This document shows, one piece after another, positions 8,430-17,862 of a DNA stretch of 40,101 bases. How positions within the stretch are numbered: the first letter of the stretch is position 1; every line of letters starts with the position of its first letter. The notes under the pieces were generated by a model that was given only the letters and a program-made list of their open reading frames with translations, did not search any database and had not been told where the DNA came from. Both the position numbers and the translations under genes were made by a program. Source of the DNA: Oscillospiraceae bacterium (lineage in GTDB: Bacteria; Bacillota; Clostridia; Oscillospirales; Acutalibacteraceae); contig JAISBW010000002.1 in the NCBI GenBank assembly GCA_031265995.1, positions 1 to 40,101 of the forward strand, in the 5' to 3' direction.

Positions 8430-10349
8430 TCATCCGGTTCTCTTCCACATATAACACGTTATATACGGTTGTAAGTTAGTATGAGAGCTTCCGCTGCCGG
8501 TACTTGTAGCTTTAAGGATATTTGTAGTTTCGTCATTTGTCGTACCTCTGATGGCGGTATTGTAAATATTATTTCCACCGGTAGCTGAGTAATGACCTCC
8601 GAAAGCTATTTGATCGCTCCCTCTTTGCTGATAGATTGTGTGGGTGTGACTTGGCATCTGGCTTGTAGAAAGCGACACAGTTTTGCTTCCTCCGGTTTTC
8701 TCAGATGAGCTGAAATCTGAATCGCTCGTATTGATACAGACCGGAACTCTTCCTGAACCCCAAAGAGACCAAGAGCCTCCGAAAAGAGAACTCGGATTGG
8801 TAGAGCTTATAGACATGTAAATTGCTCCGACCGGATAAATAAACTGAGAAATATATTGTTTTGCCGCAGTACTTAAACTTATGCTACCTTGAAAATAAAC
8901 CGTACTTCCGCTTGAATTAAAATAAGTGCTTCCGTAAATATAATTAGTCCCCGTATTTGAAGAGCTGTTTCTGATTATTCCCATAGACTCAATATTGGAA
9001 GCCTGAAGATAATTGCTTCTATCCGGAAAAGTATTGACGCCGACCGAAATTTTATCGGTATCGAAAAACATGATCGGCTGACCCTTTGCAAGCGTAAAAC
9101 TATAGCTGTTAGAGCCGAATTTATCTGAGAGTTGAATCTGGAAATTCCAGGCAACAGTATTATCGATAGAAATTGTAATTTGAGTGTTATTCGGAAGATC
9201 TATCCAGTTCCCATAAGAGCTGTCAGAACTCTTTTTATTTCTGTACTGCAAAGTTTGAAGGGAATTTTTACCGTTTACGCTTGAAATTAAGGTATTAGCT
9301 TTAAGATAAGTTTCGGTTTCAAAATTATTTTTTCTATTTGCTGTAATTGTAGCTGTTGGAGAACTCCAATCAAGAAAAGTTATCGTTTTACTCGCTGTTG
9401 TGGAATTTCCTCTTGAATCTATCGCTTTTATGCTGACACTTAAGTTATTCCCGGAATTTACTATTCCGTAGCTTATACTTCCGGATGAAGTTCTTGTAGT
9501 TGTAGAACCATTAAAAGTTATTTGATAGCTTGACATTGAAGCCGAATTTCTTGCTGTTGCCGATGTAAATGAAATCTGTAAAGAAGATTGATTTCTTACG
9601 ATTTGTTGGTTATTACCGGTAATTGCCGCAACAGTGCTGTTTGTGTCCTGATAAGAAATCTGAGAACTTGAAAAAGTTGGATTAGAATTAGTTACATAAA
9701 AAGTAAAGCTTATGCTATAGCTTCCAATATATGAGCTTCCGTTATATGTTTCGCACCAAAGAGTTCCTGTTCCTGAATTTGAATTCGGAACCCGAGAATA
9801 AAAAGAAGTCGGAATAGTCCAGCTGTAACTTGTTCCTACGCCGCTTGCAATCGTGACCCAATCGGAACTTCCGAACTGATAATAGAGAATATGGGTAAAA
9901 GACGAGGAAGCTCTGCTTATTGTAATAGTAGTACTACTTCCTATATTCCCCGAGCCTCCTGAAAAACTGCTTGCTCTTCCGATTGTTGTCAGTCCTTGAG
10001 AATAGCTCTGCTCGCTTGAGGACACGACATCCATACTGATCCAAGCGCTGCAGGTCAAAGTTTTCGAACCATCGGAATTATGAGAAATGTTTAAAGTTTT
10101 TGAAAATAAATTAATGGGATCTGATGTTATTTTTTGGCTTGAAGATATAGACGAAGAATATGTAGTTCCATCAATCTTACAGTAGCAAGACCCGGTGCCA
10201 TAAGTCGTATAGCCGGTGTTGGTGCGCCATATCCAAACATCTACTGTTACATTACTTGTGTTGTTTGCTGTACTTTGGCTATTTTGTGCGATTTCAATCG
10301 AATATTTTATGTAGGTGTTATTTGTAGACATATTCGCTGATGAGCCCAT
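8430..10349 (-). CDS. DUF859-type tail fibre / receptor-contact protein
   Basis: This 639-aa, very Ser/Thr/Asn-rich protein begins like DUF859 phage minor structural proteins and has repeated beta-sandwich segments. The C-terminal 160 residues resemble the short-fibre/collar domain of Gp10-type baseplate proteins: FIYPVGAIYMSI, a GG-x-W segment, GSGRVPV, then QMPSHTHTI and LQPYITCYMWKR. It is likely the distal adsorption protein, recognising a surface sugar or protein. It starts at ATG 10349 after AGGAG. It is the last gene of the tail block; endolysin and holin genes would normally follow, but a terminator and the recombinase module come instead. Confidence 0.85.
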   Translation of the reverse strand: MGSSANMSTNNTYIKYSIEIAQNSQSTANNTSNVTVDVWIWRTNTGYTTYGTGSCYCKIDGTTYSSSISSSQKITSDPINLFSKTLNISHNSDGSKTLTCSAWISMDVVSSSEQSYSQGLTTIGRASSFSGGSGNIGSSTTITISRASSSFTHILYYQFGSSDWVTIASGVGTSYSWTIPTSFYSRVPNSNSGTGTLWCETYNGSSYIGSYSISFTFYVTNSNPTFSSSQISYQDTNSTVAAITGNNQQIVRNQSSLQISFTSATARNSASMSSYQITFNGSTTTRTSSGSISYGIVNSGNNLSVSIKAIDSRGNSTTASKTITFLDWSSPTATITANRKNNFETETYLKANTLISSVNGKNSLQTLQYRNKKSSDSSYGNWIDLPNNTQITISIDNTVAWNFQIQLSDKFGSNSYSFTLAKGQPIMFFDTDKISVGVNTFPDRSNYLQASNIESMGIIRNSSSNTGTNYIYGSTYFNSSGSTVYFQGSISLSTAAKQYISQFIYPVGAIYMSISSTNPSSLFGGSWSLWGSGRVPVCINTSDSDFSSSEKTGGSKTVSLSTSQMPSHTHTIYQQRGSDQIAFGGHYSATGGNNIYNTAIRGTTNDETTNILKATSTGSGSSHTNLQPYITCYMWKRTG

Positions 10350-10373
10350 AATTTATCTCCTTTTTAGATAACC

Positions 10374-10399
10374 AAAAAACCACACTTTTAGTGTGGTTT
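10374..10399 (-). terminator. Terminator after the Rpn-like gene
   Basis: AAACCACAC/GTGTGGTTT (10377-10385 and 10391-10399) with a 5-nt loop is followed on the minus strand by a run of T. With the promoter at 11479-11507 it makes the nuclease gene an independent transcription unit inside the tail block. Confidence 0.85.
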
Positions 10400-10439
10400 C
10401 GTTTTCATAGTTAATTTTTAAATTTTATTGTTTTTAACG

Positions 10440-11438
10440 CTATTTTTGGCTTTTAAGGGCTTGGATTTGTTCTATTGATAGGCCTGTAATTTCTGAAATT
10501 GTATCAAAATCGAGACCTTTTTTTAAAGAATTCTTCGCTATCTCAATTTCCCTTTCTTTCAGTTTTGCTTCGCCCCTAGCTTCGCCTATCTGCTCGCCTT
10601 CAGCCTTGCCTTCAGCCTTGCCTTCAGCCTTGCCTTCAGCCTTAGCCTCCCTCTTAGCCCTAGCCATCCTATTAAACTCAATATCTCTTGCTTTTTTAGC
10701 GCTCAGCATCTCCATGTAGAGCAGATGACTGCTTGTCGCTTGTCTCAGTGCATTTGTAGCCATTTGTAAGCCTCCAACTTTTTTGATTAATTCATTTACC
10801 AGATTAATTTTTGATTTATCATTTATCCACGCTATGTATGCTGCCCACTTTTCAGCTTCGCTTAGTGTCTCTACTGATTCTACCTTGTTTTTTAGTTTAT
10901 TCAACTCCACTGTTATTATGCGCCCTCTTGTGTTCATAAGTTTTTTGGTTCTTAGGTTACAAATACCGTGAGTGTTTATAGGCTCATCATCGTCTGACAT
11001 GTTTCCTTTTCCTAAAAACGAGATCTGGTATACATACGGAAAGTCTTTGTATGGTACCCCTTTTGTATCTCTTCCGGCACCGTTGCCCATTAGATAATGC
11101 TCGATTCTTATGAATTCAGACTCATCCGGATCCATGGTCATTTCTACGTTTGCCGATTGTTTCCCATCGAATTCGCAGTTTACATCCAGTCTGCAAGGTT
11201 TTTGATTTGCATTCCCGGTTTGAGGTTCGTTTGTATTTAAAGTCACATTCTTTACTTCTTTACCTATCATAGCCGAGATTAAACATCTTAATGTTTCTCT
11301 GGACTCTTGAGTATTCATTGTTAACATAAATTTAAATACTAAGTCGTCTTTTATATCTACAAATTCTTCATTGGGTTTGACGAGATAGTCTTCTGCGGTT
11401 CTTTCAGTGCCTTTTTCACCATTTTTTGTATTGTTCAA
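10440..11438 (-). CDS. Rpn/PD-(D/E)XK nuclease-family 'transposase' protein
   Basis: The protein (about 332 aa) belongs to the Rpn family of PD-(D/E)XK nucleases (recombination-promoting or putative transposase). Family features are the opening FVDIKDDLVFKFML, the core RLDVNCEFDGKQSANVEM, where Asp and Glu are the expected metal ligands, and YVYQISFLGK. The usual Lys/Gln after the Glu is Thr (VEMTM), which may weaken activity. An AEGK tandem repeat precedes a C-terminal helix, typical of the family. I prefer the TTG start at 11438 (GGAGG eight bases upstream) to GTG 11453, which has no site. It sits in the tail block with its own promoter and terminator, as a moron, and may act in anti-phage defence or recombination. 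Confidence 0.88.
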   Translation of the reverse strand: MNNTKNGEKGTERTAEDYLVKPNEEFVDIKDDLVFKFMLTMNTQESRETLRCLISAMIGKEVKNVTLNTNEPQTGNANQKPCRLDVNCEFDGKQSANVEMTMDPDESEFIRIEHYLMGNGAGRDTKGVPYKDFPYVYQISFLGKGNMSDDDEPINTHGICNLRTKKLMNTRGRIITVELNKLKNKVESVETLSEAEKWAAYIAWINDKSKINLVNELIKKVGGLQMATNALRQATSSHLLYMEMLSAKKARDIEFNRMARAKREAKAEGKAEGKAEGKAEGEQIGEARGEAKLKEREIEIAKNSLKKGLDFDTISEITGLSIEQIQALKSQK

Positions 11439-11478
11439 AGCTACATCCTCCACAATATTATTATGGGTTCATAATACT

Positions 11479-11507
11479 ATTATACAATGATTAAGAGTAA
11501 AAGTCAA
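11479..11507 (-). promoter_or_regulatory. Consensus promoter of the Rpn-like gene
   Basis: On the minus strand TTGACT (11502-11507) and TATAAT (11479-11484) are separated by 17 bp, about 40 bp before the preferred start. A second TTGACT lies just upstream of the first. Confidence 0.8.
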
Positions 11508-11535
11508 CTGTTAAAAAGTCAACCGCCAAATTATT

Positions 11536-13404
11536 TTAAACCATCGCCACAACCCCAATCCCGGTATTGGAATCGGTGCTTATGGGAATAAACCTCAATT
11601 TCTCTGAAATCGTAAGTTCTTTGGAAATATTTCCTTTTGTCATTGTAAACTCATCTTCATAGCCTTGATAAAATTTATTCCCGTCGACGTCGTACCCGGC
11701 AAGCCCGTCGTTTGCGTTAAGTCTTATGATGCTTCCGTTATTACAAAAGACTTCTACTCCGTCCTTATCAAGATCACAAATAAGTCTGTTCGAGGAATCA
11801 TAAACTTCAATTCTTCCGCTCTCATCAAGGTTTGAACCGACTTTAATGGTGCCGCCCTTTATCATATCTCCTATTATGTTTATCGACGTCAGATTCTGCA
11901 AGATCATTTCTCCGTCAATAGTCCAGACCGAATTAAAGGTGCCGTTTATCCCTTGTTTTGAAAATCCTATCCCGCCTGAATTTATTCTCATGACATTTAC
12001 GGCTTCCTCTTTGGGGAGCTTGTCAAGAACAAGAATCTGAGAGCCGTCATAGATAACATAAGAATTTCCCAGCATTCCATTTATTTTATTTGTTGCGTCT
12101 TCAAGCTCTTTTTGAAGTTTTGCCGTTGTGTTTCCTTCGATTTTTTCAATTTCCGTTTCGATTTTGTCTTCCAAAGTTTTGACAAGATTTTTAAGAGTAT
12201 TTTTAAAATTTCCGAATTCAACTTTAGTGATTCTATCTAAGATAACATCGTATTCTAAAGCAATTACTTTGGTTTCCAAATCTAATTTGCATTTAGGATG
12301 TTTTACATAGATTTTATCTCCGACATCAGAAACATTTTTAAGATAAGCGGATAAACTATAGCTCACTTTCGGCACGCAGTTTTGATTTAGATAAAGAAGG
12401 CCTTTTGTTCTTAAATCATTTTCAAGTGCGCTGTTGTAGCCTTCAACATCCGGATTCCCTTCGCCGTCGACGTAATCTTCTTGATCAATTTTGTTTTGTT
12501 CGAAATGTACTACTTTTGTATAAGGAATATCATAAAGAACTTCATCCAAGGTTAGCCAACTTTCAGGAAGCAAAAGGCCGTCTTTTCCGACGGGCATTAA
12601 CTTTGTAACAGTCTCGCTCCAATTTTCCTGTGATTTGATGTTGATGATGTTTTTGCCGTACGAAAGTACAATTCCTCTGTCTTGCCCGATTTCTTGCCTG
12701 ATTCCGATTTGCATATTGTCTCTTGTGAGGTGGCCGCCCCATCTGTCAATAATATCTGCAACTGCTTCTTGCAGACTTTTTCTGACACATCTGTAGCTAA
12801 AGACTGAAGTTATATCTGAGATTGTGCTAAATGGCGAAGGAATGTCAGTAGCGCTGTTTAAATGGTCAAGCGCGTCATTACAGTTTTTATCCACGACGTT
12901 GCTGTCTTTGATAATGTAGTTTGCGGAATCAAAAAAGATGTGGTTTCCTCTGACGATGATTTTGTTGTTCTCAATACTCGGATTTGTAAGTCTGAATCTT
13001 TGTTTGCCCCAGGGAGTTGTGGCTATTACTATATTTCCTGCTTGATAAAACTCGAGGTTTGAAATTTCATTGTCGTTGTTTATATCATTGTTAATGCTGT
13101 TATTTGTCGTGTCGTCTATTTGGTCTTTTGTTTTATTTATCGTTTCATTTATAGTTTCATTATGGACTTGATTTTTTACTTTGTTTCTGCCATTTTCATT
13201 GTCTTCATAGACATGGTTTCTATTCCTTCTGTTCCTAATGTTTAGTTCATTACCACCGGTTGAATTATTAGAAACAAGCGTGTCTTTAATTTCTATGTAG
13301 TATTCTCCGTTATCTTCTTTTCTCACCAAAGCCTTCAAAGGATTCAAGATTTTAAGACCGTTATCTGAGAAGGCTGTTTCATTTGGCGGATAGACATTTA
13401 GCAT
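11536..13404 (-). CDS. Tail-associated endopeptidase / tail spike (Prophage_tail family)
   Basis: This 622-aa protein has the N-terminal pattern of phage minor structural proteins with tail endopeptidase folds: ETAFSDNGLKIL, a NGEYYIEI strand, AGNIVIATTPWGKQRFRL, and later WGGHLTRDN and GKNIINI segments. The C-terminus is a coiled coil followed by a beta-structured tip. It forms the tail tip or baseplate hub after Dit. ATG 13404 has AAAGGAG eight bases upstream, better than the upstream in-frame ATG at 13440. Residues about 45-116 (nt 13057-13272) are a hydrophilic Asn/Arg/Lys/Thr repeat insert (NETINETINKT...NNSINNDINNDN) between two conserved beta strands. Confidence 0.85.
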   Translation of the reverse strand: MLNVYPPNETAFSDNGLKILNPLKALVRKEDNGEYYIEIKDTLVSNNSTGGNELNIRNRRNRNHVYEDNENGRNKVKNQVHNETINETINKTKDQIDDTTNNSINNDINNDNEISNLEFYQAGNIVIATTPWGKQRFRLTNPSIENNKIIVRGNHIFFDSANYIIKDSNVVDKNCNDALDHLNSATDIPSPFSTISDITSVFSYRCVRKSLQEAVADIIDRWGGHLTRDNMQIGIRQEIGQDRGIVLSYGKNIINIKSQENWSETVTKLMPVGKDGLLLPESWLTLDEVLYDIPYTKVVHFEQNKIDQEDYVDGEGNPDVEGYNSALENDLRTKGLLYLNQNCVPKVSYSLSAYLKNVSDVGDKIYVKHPKCKLDLETKVIALEYDVILDRITKVEFGNFKNTLKNLVKTLEDKIETEIEKIEGNTTAKLQKELEDATNKINGMLGNSYVIYDGSQILVLDKLPKEEAVNVMRINSGGIGFSKQGINGTFNSVWTIDGEMILQNLTSINIIGDMIKGGTIKVGSNLDESGRIEVYDSSNRLICDLDKDGVEVFCNNGSIIRLNANDGLAGYDVDGNKFYQGYEDEFTMTKGNISKELTISEKLRFIPISTDSNTGIGVVAMV

Positions 13405-13474
13405 AAATTCGCTCCTTTGAAATCGTAATTTTGAAATCATAAATTATTATTAAATCAGTATTTTTAAGTTATTA

Positions 13475-14308
13475 TTAAATCCATTTGGATTTGGGCTCAA
13501 CCACAATTCTTGTTATATTCCCGATCCACTTGATTTGATTTTCTCCGGGATACAAGATTGGAAATTCTCCTGCCATGCTTCTGTTTTTAAGACTGCCCGG
13601 TGTATCTTTGTAACATTCCTCAATTTCACTGTTAACAGTTAAGTATTCGTCCGGAATATCGGGATTTACACTGTAGTTAAGCTGAAAAATACTTAGTCCG
13701 TTAATTAAAATTTCAACAATTTCAGTTCCGTAGAGCTTTATTATCGGTTTGGAAGTTTCCAAACCTTGATTTGTAACTTCAATTAAAGTTTGGTCTGTAA
13801 TTGTAACATCGACATTTGGCTCATCTTTTAGGTATTTAAAAGGCTGAGTTATAATTTTAACTCTTGAAGTTTTAAATTTAACAAGTCTTTCAAAGTCAAT
13901 TTGATCAAGGAAACTTACATTATAGTATTTATCCGGCTCATTTGAAAATGTAATTTGCCCTGAACCTGAGAAATATTTGGAGATTGCGTCAATATCGTAA
14001 CCAATATCATAAACATTACTATTTTTGTTTAAGTTTTTATTTAATTTTGTTTTGTTTTCATTTAATTCTACGTTATTTAATTCTATGCCATTTAAATTAT
14101 TATTTCTGTAAATGCTGCTTCCATAAATCCCAATTATCATCTCTTTTATATAAGCAGAATACCCTAATTCATCAGTAATATTGCCGTCTCTTCCATCAAT
14201 TTCAGTCGCTTCATATCTCATCTTTGGCTTTGTTATCGAAGGCAGTTCGCAAATTAAAAGACCAGGAATTGTGTTCGAATTGACACCTTTAAAAATCACA
14301 TAATTCAT
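13475..14308 (-). CDS. Distal tail protein (Dit-like)
   Basis: This 277-aa protein resembles Dit-type tail proteins of Firmicutes siphophages: N-terminal MNYVIFKGVNS, the YEATEIDGRDG segment, and ISKYFSGSGQITFSNEPDKY, with a C-terminal galectin-like beta domain. Dit forms the hexameric ring joining the tail tube to the tip and follows the tape-measure gene in gene order, as here. It starts at ATG 14308 after AAGGA. Residues about 65-101 (nt 14006-14116) are a low-complexity insert (ELNNVELNENKTKLNKNLNK) between two conserved blocks. Confidence 0.85.
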   Translation of the reverse strand: MNYVIFKGVNSNTIPGLLICELPSITKPKMRYEATEIDGRDGNITDELGYSAYIKEMIIGIYGSSIYRNNNLNGIELNNVELNENKTKLNKNLNKNSNVYDIGYDIDAISKYFSGSGQITFSNEPDKYYNVSFLDQIDFERLVKFKTSRVKIITQPFKYLKDEPNVDVTITDQTLIEVTNQGLETSKPIIKLYGTEIVEILINGLSIFQLNYSVNPDIPDEYLTVNSEIEECYKDTPGSLKNRSMAGEFPILYPGENQIKWIGNITRIVVEPKSKWI

Positions 14309-14344
14309 TAAATTATTCCTTTAATTATTTAACGTTATTTACCG

Positions 14345-16777
14345 TTAACTATAAATAACTCTTTCAACTTCACTAATGACAAGTTCTCCAATTTTATCCC
14401 CGTCAACTTTGAAAGCCATGCCGGACAGTGCATTTTGGAGAGCCAAGACCAGACTGTCATTATTTGCACCGGAATATCCCAAATTTGAATTGTTTTGTGC
14501 TGCAGCAATTCCGTTATCAAATTCATTTGCGCCGAATTGAGAATTCGCACTGATTTTAGCAGTATCTAAATTGGAAATTAAATCAGAGACTTTAGAAAGA
14601 TTCGTTCCATCCAACTTCACAGGACCAAGGTTCATATCAAAATCAGTAGGAACTGCTTTTTCCATATGTTTTGAAATATCTTTCATTTCGTCTGTGAAAC
14701 CTTCGCCAAGACCGAGCGCCAGGTTTTTACCAATCTGGTCTCGGAAAAGTCTTGAAGGCGAAGAAATGCCAAAGAAATTTTTAAGCCATCCGGTAACGCT
14801 GTTTGCGAATCCTCTGACTTTATCTTTAATCCAATTGATCATGCCGTTTATGCCGTTCCAAAGACCTTGGACAAGATTATTACCGATTTTAACCATTTCG
14901 TTTGGAATATTTTTTAACCCGTTAATTATTGCATTGTAAATGTTTGAAGCTGTAGATTTGGCAGTATTTACGAGTTGTGTTCCCCATTCCGAAACTTTTG
15001 TAATCGCACCTGATATTGCGTTCCAAATATCTCCCGGCAGTTTTTTGAACCAATCTACAATTGAATTGACTATTTCTCCTGATTTTGTAACAGCATTGCT
15101 TTTTAAATTCGAAAACCAGTTGATGATATTAACAAAAGTCTGAGAAAACCAATTTGAAATATTCGCCCATAAACTTGATAGAAAATTAGAAATTTGAGGC
15201 CAAAAATCAGATAAAGCCTTAATTAGCATTACAGGCCAGGCAAAGATCCAAAGCAGTAAATCTTGCCAATGGTTACTTAAAAAACTTTTGATGTTCTCCC
15301 AAGTAGTATTTATCCATCGTGAAATTCCCGACCAAATATCAGAGAATAATTTTGAAATTTGAGGCCAAAAAAGAACTAAGCCTCCAATTAGCACTGCTCC
15401 CAAAGCAATCGGCCAGGCTGCGACTGCTCCTGTGACAAGAGCCATCAGCCCTGCAACTGCAGCTCCAATCAGAGGCGCAAGCGCAATAATTCCGCCTGCA
15501 AGAATTAATCCCCAACCTAGAATCTTTTGCGTTGTCTCGCTTTCTGAAAAGACTTTGAAAAAGTTATTTATTGAGGCTTTTAAGTTATTGAGATTAGTTT
15601 CAAAACTGCCGTCATCTTTACCGATACTGCTTATGAATTTCCCAAAACTTTGAGCCGCTTGACTTGCAGAATTTATGATGTTTGAAAGTTCCGGAGCAAG
15701 ATTTGCAGCTAAATTCGTTGTGATTCCTTTGATTGTGCCATTCCAAGCATTCATCGCATTGTCCAGATTTCCTAAAGCATTAAGAGCATCATCTTCTAGA
15801 ACCAGACCCATTTCATGAGCCTGTTTTGAAAGTTCGGCAAAGCCTTTACTTCCTTTAACAATCAAAGGATTAAGTTCCTGCGCGGATTTCCCGAATAAAG
15901 TCATTGCAACTGCGTCTCGTTCCGTTTCATTCGTTAAGGCTCCGAGAGCATCGATTGATTCCCAGAAAACCTTTTCTGTGCTTCTTAAATTTCCGGCTGA
16001 ATCAACTACTGAAATTCCAAGTCTTTTGTAAGCCCGGGCAGTTTCTCCCGTTCCTTTTTGTGCGTTTGCCATCGATTTTGTATTCTTTGAAATCGAGCTT
16101 GTAAAAGTATTTAGGCCAACGTTTATCAGTTCCTGAACCGCACTAAATTCTTGAAGAGTTTTAGCCGAAATTCCTGTTTTTACTGAAAGCGCGAGCATTT
16201 CATCGGCATAGTTTGCAGCTCCCACTATCGCTTCTTTCATCACAAAAACAATCTTTTTTACTCCGTCAGACACCATTTCGATGCCTTTTATGAGAGCCTG
16301 GGCGGTAAAAACTTCTTTGCAGATTTGACCAAAATCTTTTGTGCTTTTTCCGGCTTCATTCGCATTTTCTCCGTACTCGTTTAAACCTCTTGAATTTTCA
16401 TCGAGCGCTTGGCCGTTTGATTCAAGGATCTTATTGTTTTCATCAAGTTCGTGCTCCATTTTATTTAAATCAGCTTGTGCGTAGTTAAGCTTTGTTTGCC
16501 AGCCTTGAGTTTTTTTATCATTTTCTCCGAAAGACTCGGCGGAATTATTTAACGCGTCTTTCAGCATCGAAATTTTATCTTTTTGAGTGTCGATTTCTTT
16601 TGTCAGGACTTTATTTTTGGCTGCAGCCGATTCGACTGTCTTTTCGTTTTTGCCAAATTCACTTGAAACCGCAGCCATTTCCGAACGAAGAACTTTCATC
16701 GAGGAATTAATTTCAGTCAGCGCTTGTTTATATTCCTTGTCTCCGTCAATTTCTAATTTAAGTCCGATTGTCGGCAT
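14345..16777 (-). CDS. Tail tape measure protein
   Basis: At 810 aa this is the longest gene of the window. It has an N-terminal coiled-coil region (about 20-130), a central conserved TMP core around GLNTFTSSISKNTKSMANA, hydrophobic membrane-like segments at about 405-465, Trp-rich repeats (WANISNWFSQTF, WNAINGMINWI-like), and a C-terminal GISSPSRLFRDQIGKNLALG motif usual in Firmicutes TMPs. It sets the tail length and helps DNA entry. It starts at ATG 16777 with GGAG seven bases upstream. Confidence 0.93.
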   Translation of the reverse strand: MPTIGLKLEIDGDKEYKQALTEINSSMKVLRSEMAAVSSEFGKNEKTVESAAAKNKVLTKEIDTQKDKISMLKDALNNSAESFGENDKKTQGWQTKLNYAQADLNKMEHELDENNKILESNGQALDENSRGLNEYGENANEAGKSTKDFGQICKEVFTAQALIKGIEMVSDGVKKIVFVMKEAIVGAANYADEMLALSVKTGISAKTLQEFSAVQELINVGLNTFTSSISKNTKSMANAQKGTGETARAYKRLGISVVDSAGNLRSTEKVFWESIDALGALTNETERDAVAMTLFGKSAQELNPLIVKGSKGFAELSKQAHEMGLVLEDDALNALGNLDNAMNAWNGTIKGITTNLAANLAPELSNIINSASQAAQSFGKFISSIGKDDGSFETNLNNLKASINNFFKVFSESETTQKILGWGLILAGGIIALAPLIGAAVAGLMALVTGAVAAWPIALGAVLIGGLVLFWPQISKLFSDIWSGISRWINTTWENIKSFLSNHWQDLLLWIFAWPVMLIKALSDFWPQISNFLSSLWANISNWFSQTFVNIINWFSNLKSNAVTKSGEIVNSIVDWFKKLPGDIWNAISGAITKVSEWGTQLVNTAKSTASNIYNAIINGLKNIPNEMVKIGNNLVQGLWNGINGMINWIKDKVRGFANSVTGWLKNFFGISSPSRLFRDQIGKNLALGLGEGFTDEMKDISKHMEKAVPTDFDMNLGPVKLDGTNLSKVSDLISNLDTAKISANSQFGANEFDNGIAAAQNNSNLGYSGANNDSLVLALQNALSGMAFKVDGDKIGELVISEVERVIYS

Positions 16778-16790
16778 TTTATTCTCCTAA

Positions 16791-16952
16791 ACTTAATTTT
16801 ATCTTTGTTTTTTGTTTTGATTTGTTTTTTGTCTTTTTATTTTATTTTGATTTGTTTCGATTTTTTATTTGATTTTTATTCTGTTTTCTTTATTTTATTT
16901 TGTTTTGTTTTTTTGATTTATTTTTTTTATTTTCACAAATATTTTAATTTCT
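16791..16952. other. A-rich (minus strand) low-complexity leader before the tape measure gene
   Basis: The plus strand is almost only T with scattered G, so the mRNA leader of the tape measure gene is about 160 nt of A-rich, unstructured sequence made of imperfect 5-8-nt repeats. No gene. It may help ribosome access or be a microsatellite expansion. A similar tract precedes the head-fibre gene (18580-18700). Confidence 0.6.
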
Positions 16953-17459
16953 TCATTTAATATTTCCGAATTCTTTTTCAAAAGTTGCGGTCATCTTTTC
17001 AATTGCAATCTTTTCAGACGCTTTCACCGCAGGTCTGAGCCACGGCCTTGTGGGCTGATTATGTCTTCGAGCTCCGTACTCAAGGATATTTGCTATCATC
17101 GCGTTGCTTTTCCTGTCATTTCTGTTTTCAGCAAAGCCTACTTTTATGTTCCATTTTCCGCCGCCTTCTTTTACGGGGCTTATCCCGAACGCGTTCATGA
17201 GCTGTCCTGTTGAACGAATAAATTTTGCGGATTTTATGCCGCCAAATTTAATTTGGCCCGCTGAACTAACTCTTTTTCCGTAACCGAGCGCTGATTTTCC
17301 GCATCCGATACTCTTTCCAAGATAGCTTTTTACAATTGGGAATGCGGCCTGCGCTCCTGACCAAAGTATGTCTTCAATCAGTTGTTTTCTTAATTTAATT
17401 TCCATGTTCTTTAATTCTTGTAAAAATTCATCGGGGAATTCTATATCAAATTTAGCCAT
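16953..17459 (-). CDS. HK97 gp10-like head-tail joining/tail-completion protein
   Basis: This 168-aa protein has the HK97-gp10 pattern: an N-terminal helix, a central RSTGQLMNAFGISPV-type segment, ANILEYGARRHNQPTRPWLRPA, and a C-terminal amphipathic helix. These proteins act at the head-tail junction. Such genes usually lie between head closure and tail terminator; here it sits between the chaperone pair and the tape measure gene. It starts at ATG 17459 with GGAG about 12 bases upstream. Confidence 0.82.
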   Translation of the reverse strand: MAKFDIEFPDEFLQELKNMEIKLRKQLIEDILWSGAQAAFPIVKSYLGKSIGCGKSALGYGKRVSSAGQIKFGGIKSAKFIRSTGQLMNAFGISPVKEGGGKWNIKVGFAENRNDRKSNAMIANILEYGARRHNQPTRPWLRPAVKASEKIAIEKMTATFEKEFGNIK

Positions 17460-17543
17460 TTTAAACTTAATCTCCTAAACTCAATTTCCCAAATTAATTA
17501 AAAATAAGCTGTACATAAATAAAATAAAATAAAATTCTTAACT

Positions 17544-17578
17544 ATAACGAAAGCCGTTATCAAGTGGAATGGCTATAA
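17544..17578 (-). terminator. Small hairpin and solo MITE-like end after the chaperone pair
   Basis: ATAACG/CGTTAT (17544-17549 and 17555-17560) forms a 6-bp stem, followed on the minus strand by T-rich sequence. Immediately next to it, 17561-17578 (caagtggaatggctataa) matches the right end of the MITE at 25104-25200. It may be a weak terminator formed from a relic MITE end. Confidence 0.4.
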
Positions 17579-17580
17579 AG

Positions 17581-17862
17581 CTAAAAAGGCAGCCACTCGT
17601 CTTGATTTTGATTTTGAATTGCTTTAATTCTTTCGAGCCTATAAAGCCCGCCTTTTACTTTGAAATTGTGATATTTTCTGTAATGCGCAAACAGTTCGAA
17701 CCAAACTTTTAACGTCATATGTCCTACGTCTTTAGCTGTAAATCTAAGTAAAGTCACGCCGACGAAATATACCCACGAAAAATCTATTTCTTCTCTTTTA
17801 TCTTCTAAATTGCTTGTTTCTGATTTCTCTTCGTTTATTTCTGATTTTTCGCGGGTTCGGCG
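17581..17862 (-). CDS. Frameshift extension of the tail assembly chaperone (gpT-like domain)
   Basis: This frame has no start of its own. It is entered by a -1 shift from the upstream chaperone frame at 17862 and ends at TAG 17581, adding 93 residues. The product contains IDFSWVYFVGVTLLRFTAKD, then MTLKVWFELFAHYRKYHNF and ends DEWLPF, the pattern of the second part (gpGT-type fusion) of siphovirus tail chaperones, including the conserved WLPF end. The fusion protein would be about 238 aa. In lambda and relatives a small share of ribosomes makes this fusion, which helps wrap the tape measure protein before tube assembly. Confidence 0.85.
   Translation of the reverse strand, partial: RRTREKSEINEEKSETSNLEDKREEIDFSWVYFVGVTLLRFTAKDVGHMTLKVWFELFAHYRKYHNFKVKGGLYRLERIKAIQNQNQDEWLPF

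Noticed and set aside
14335..14550. Second frame over the end of the tape measure gene
   Set aside because: Shadow of the tape measure gene with no site of its own.
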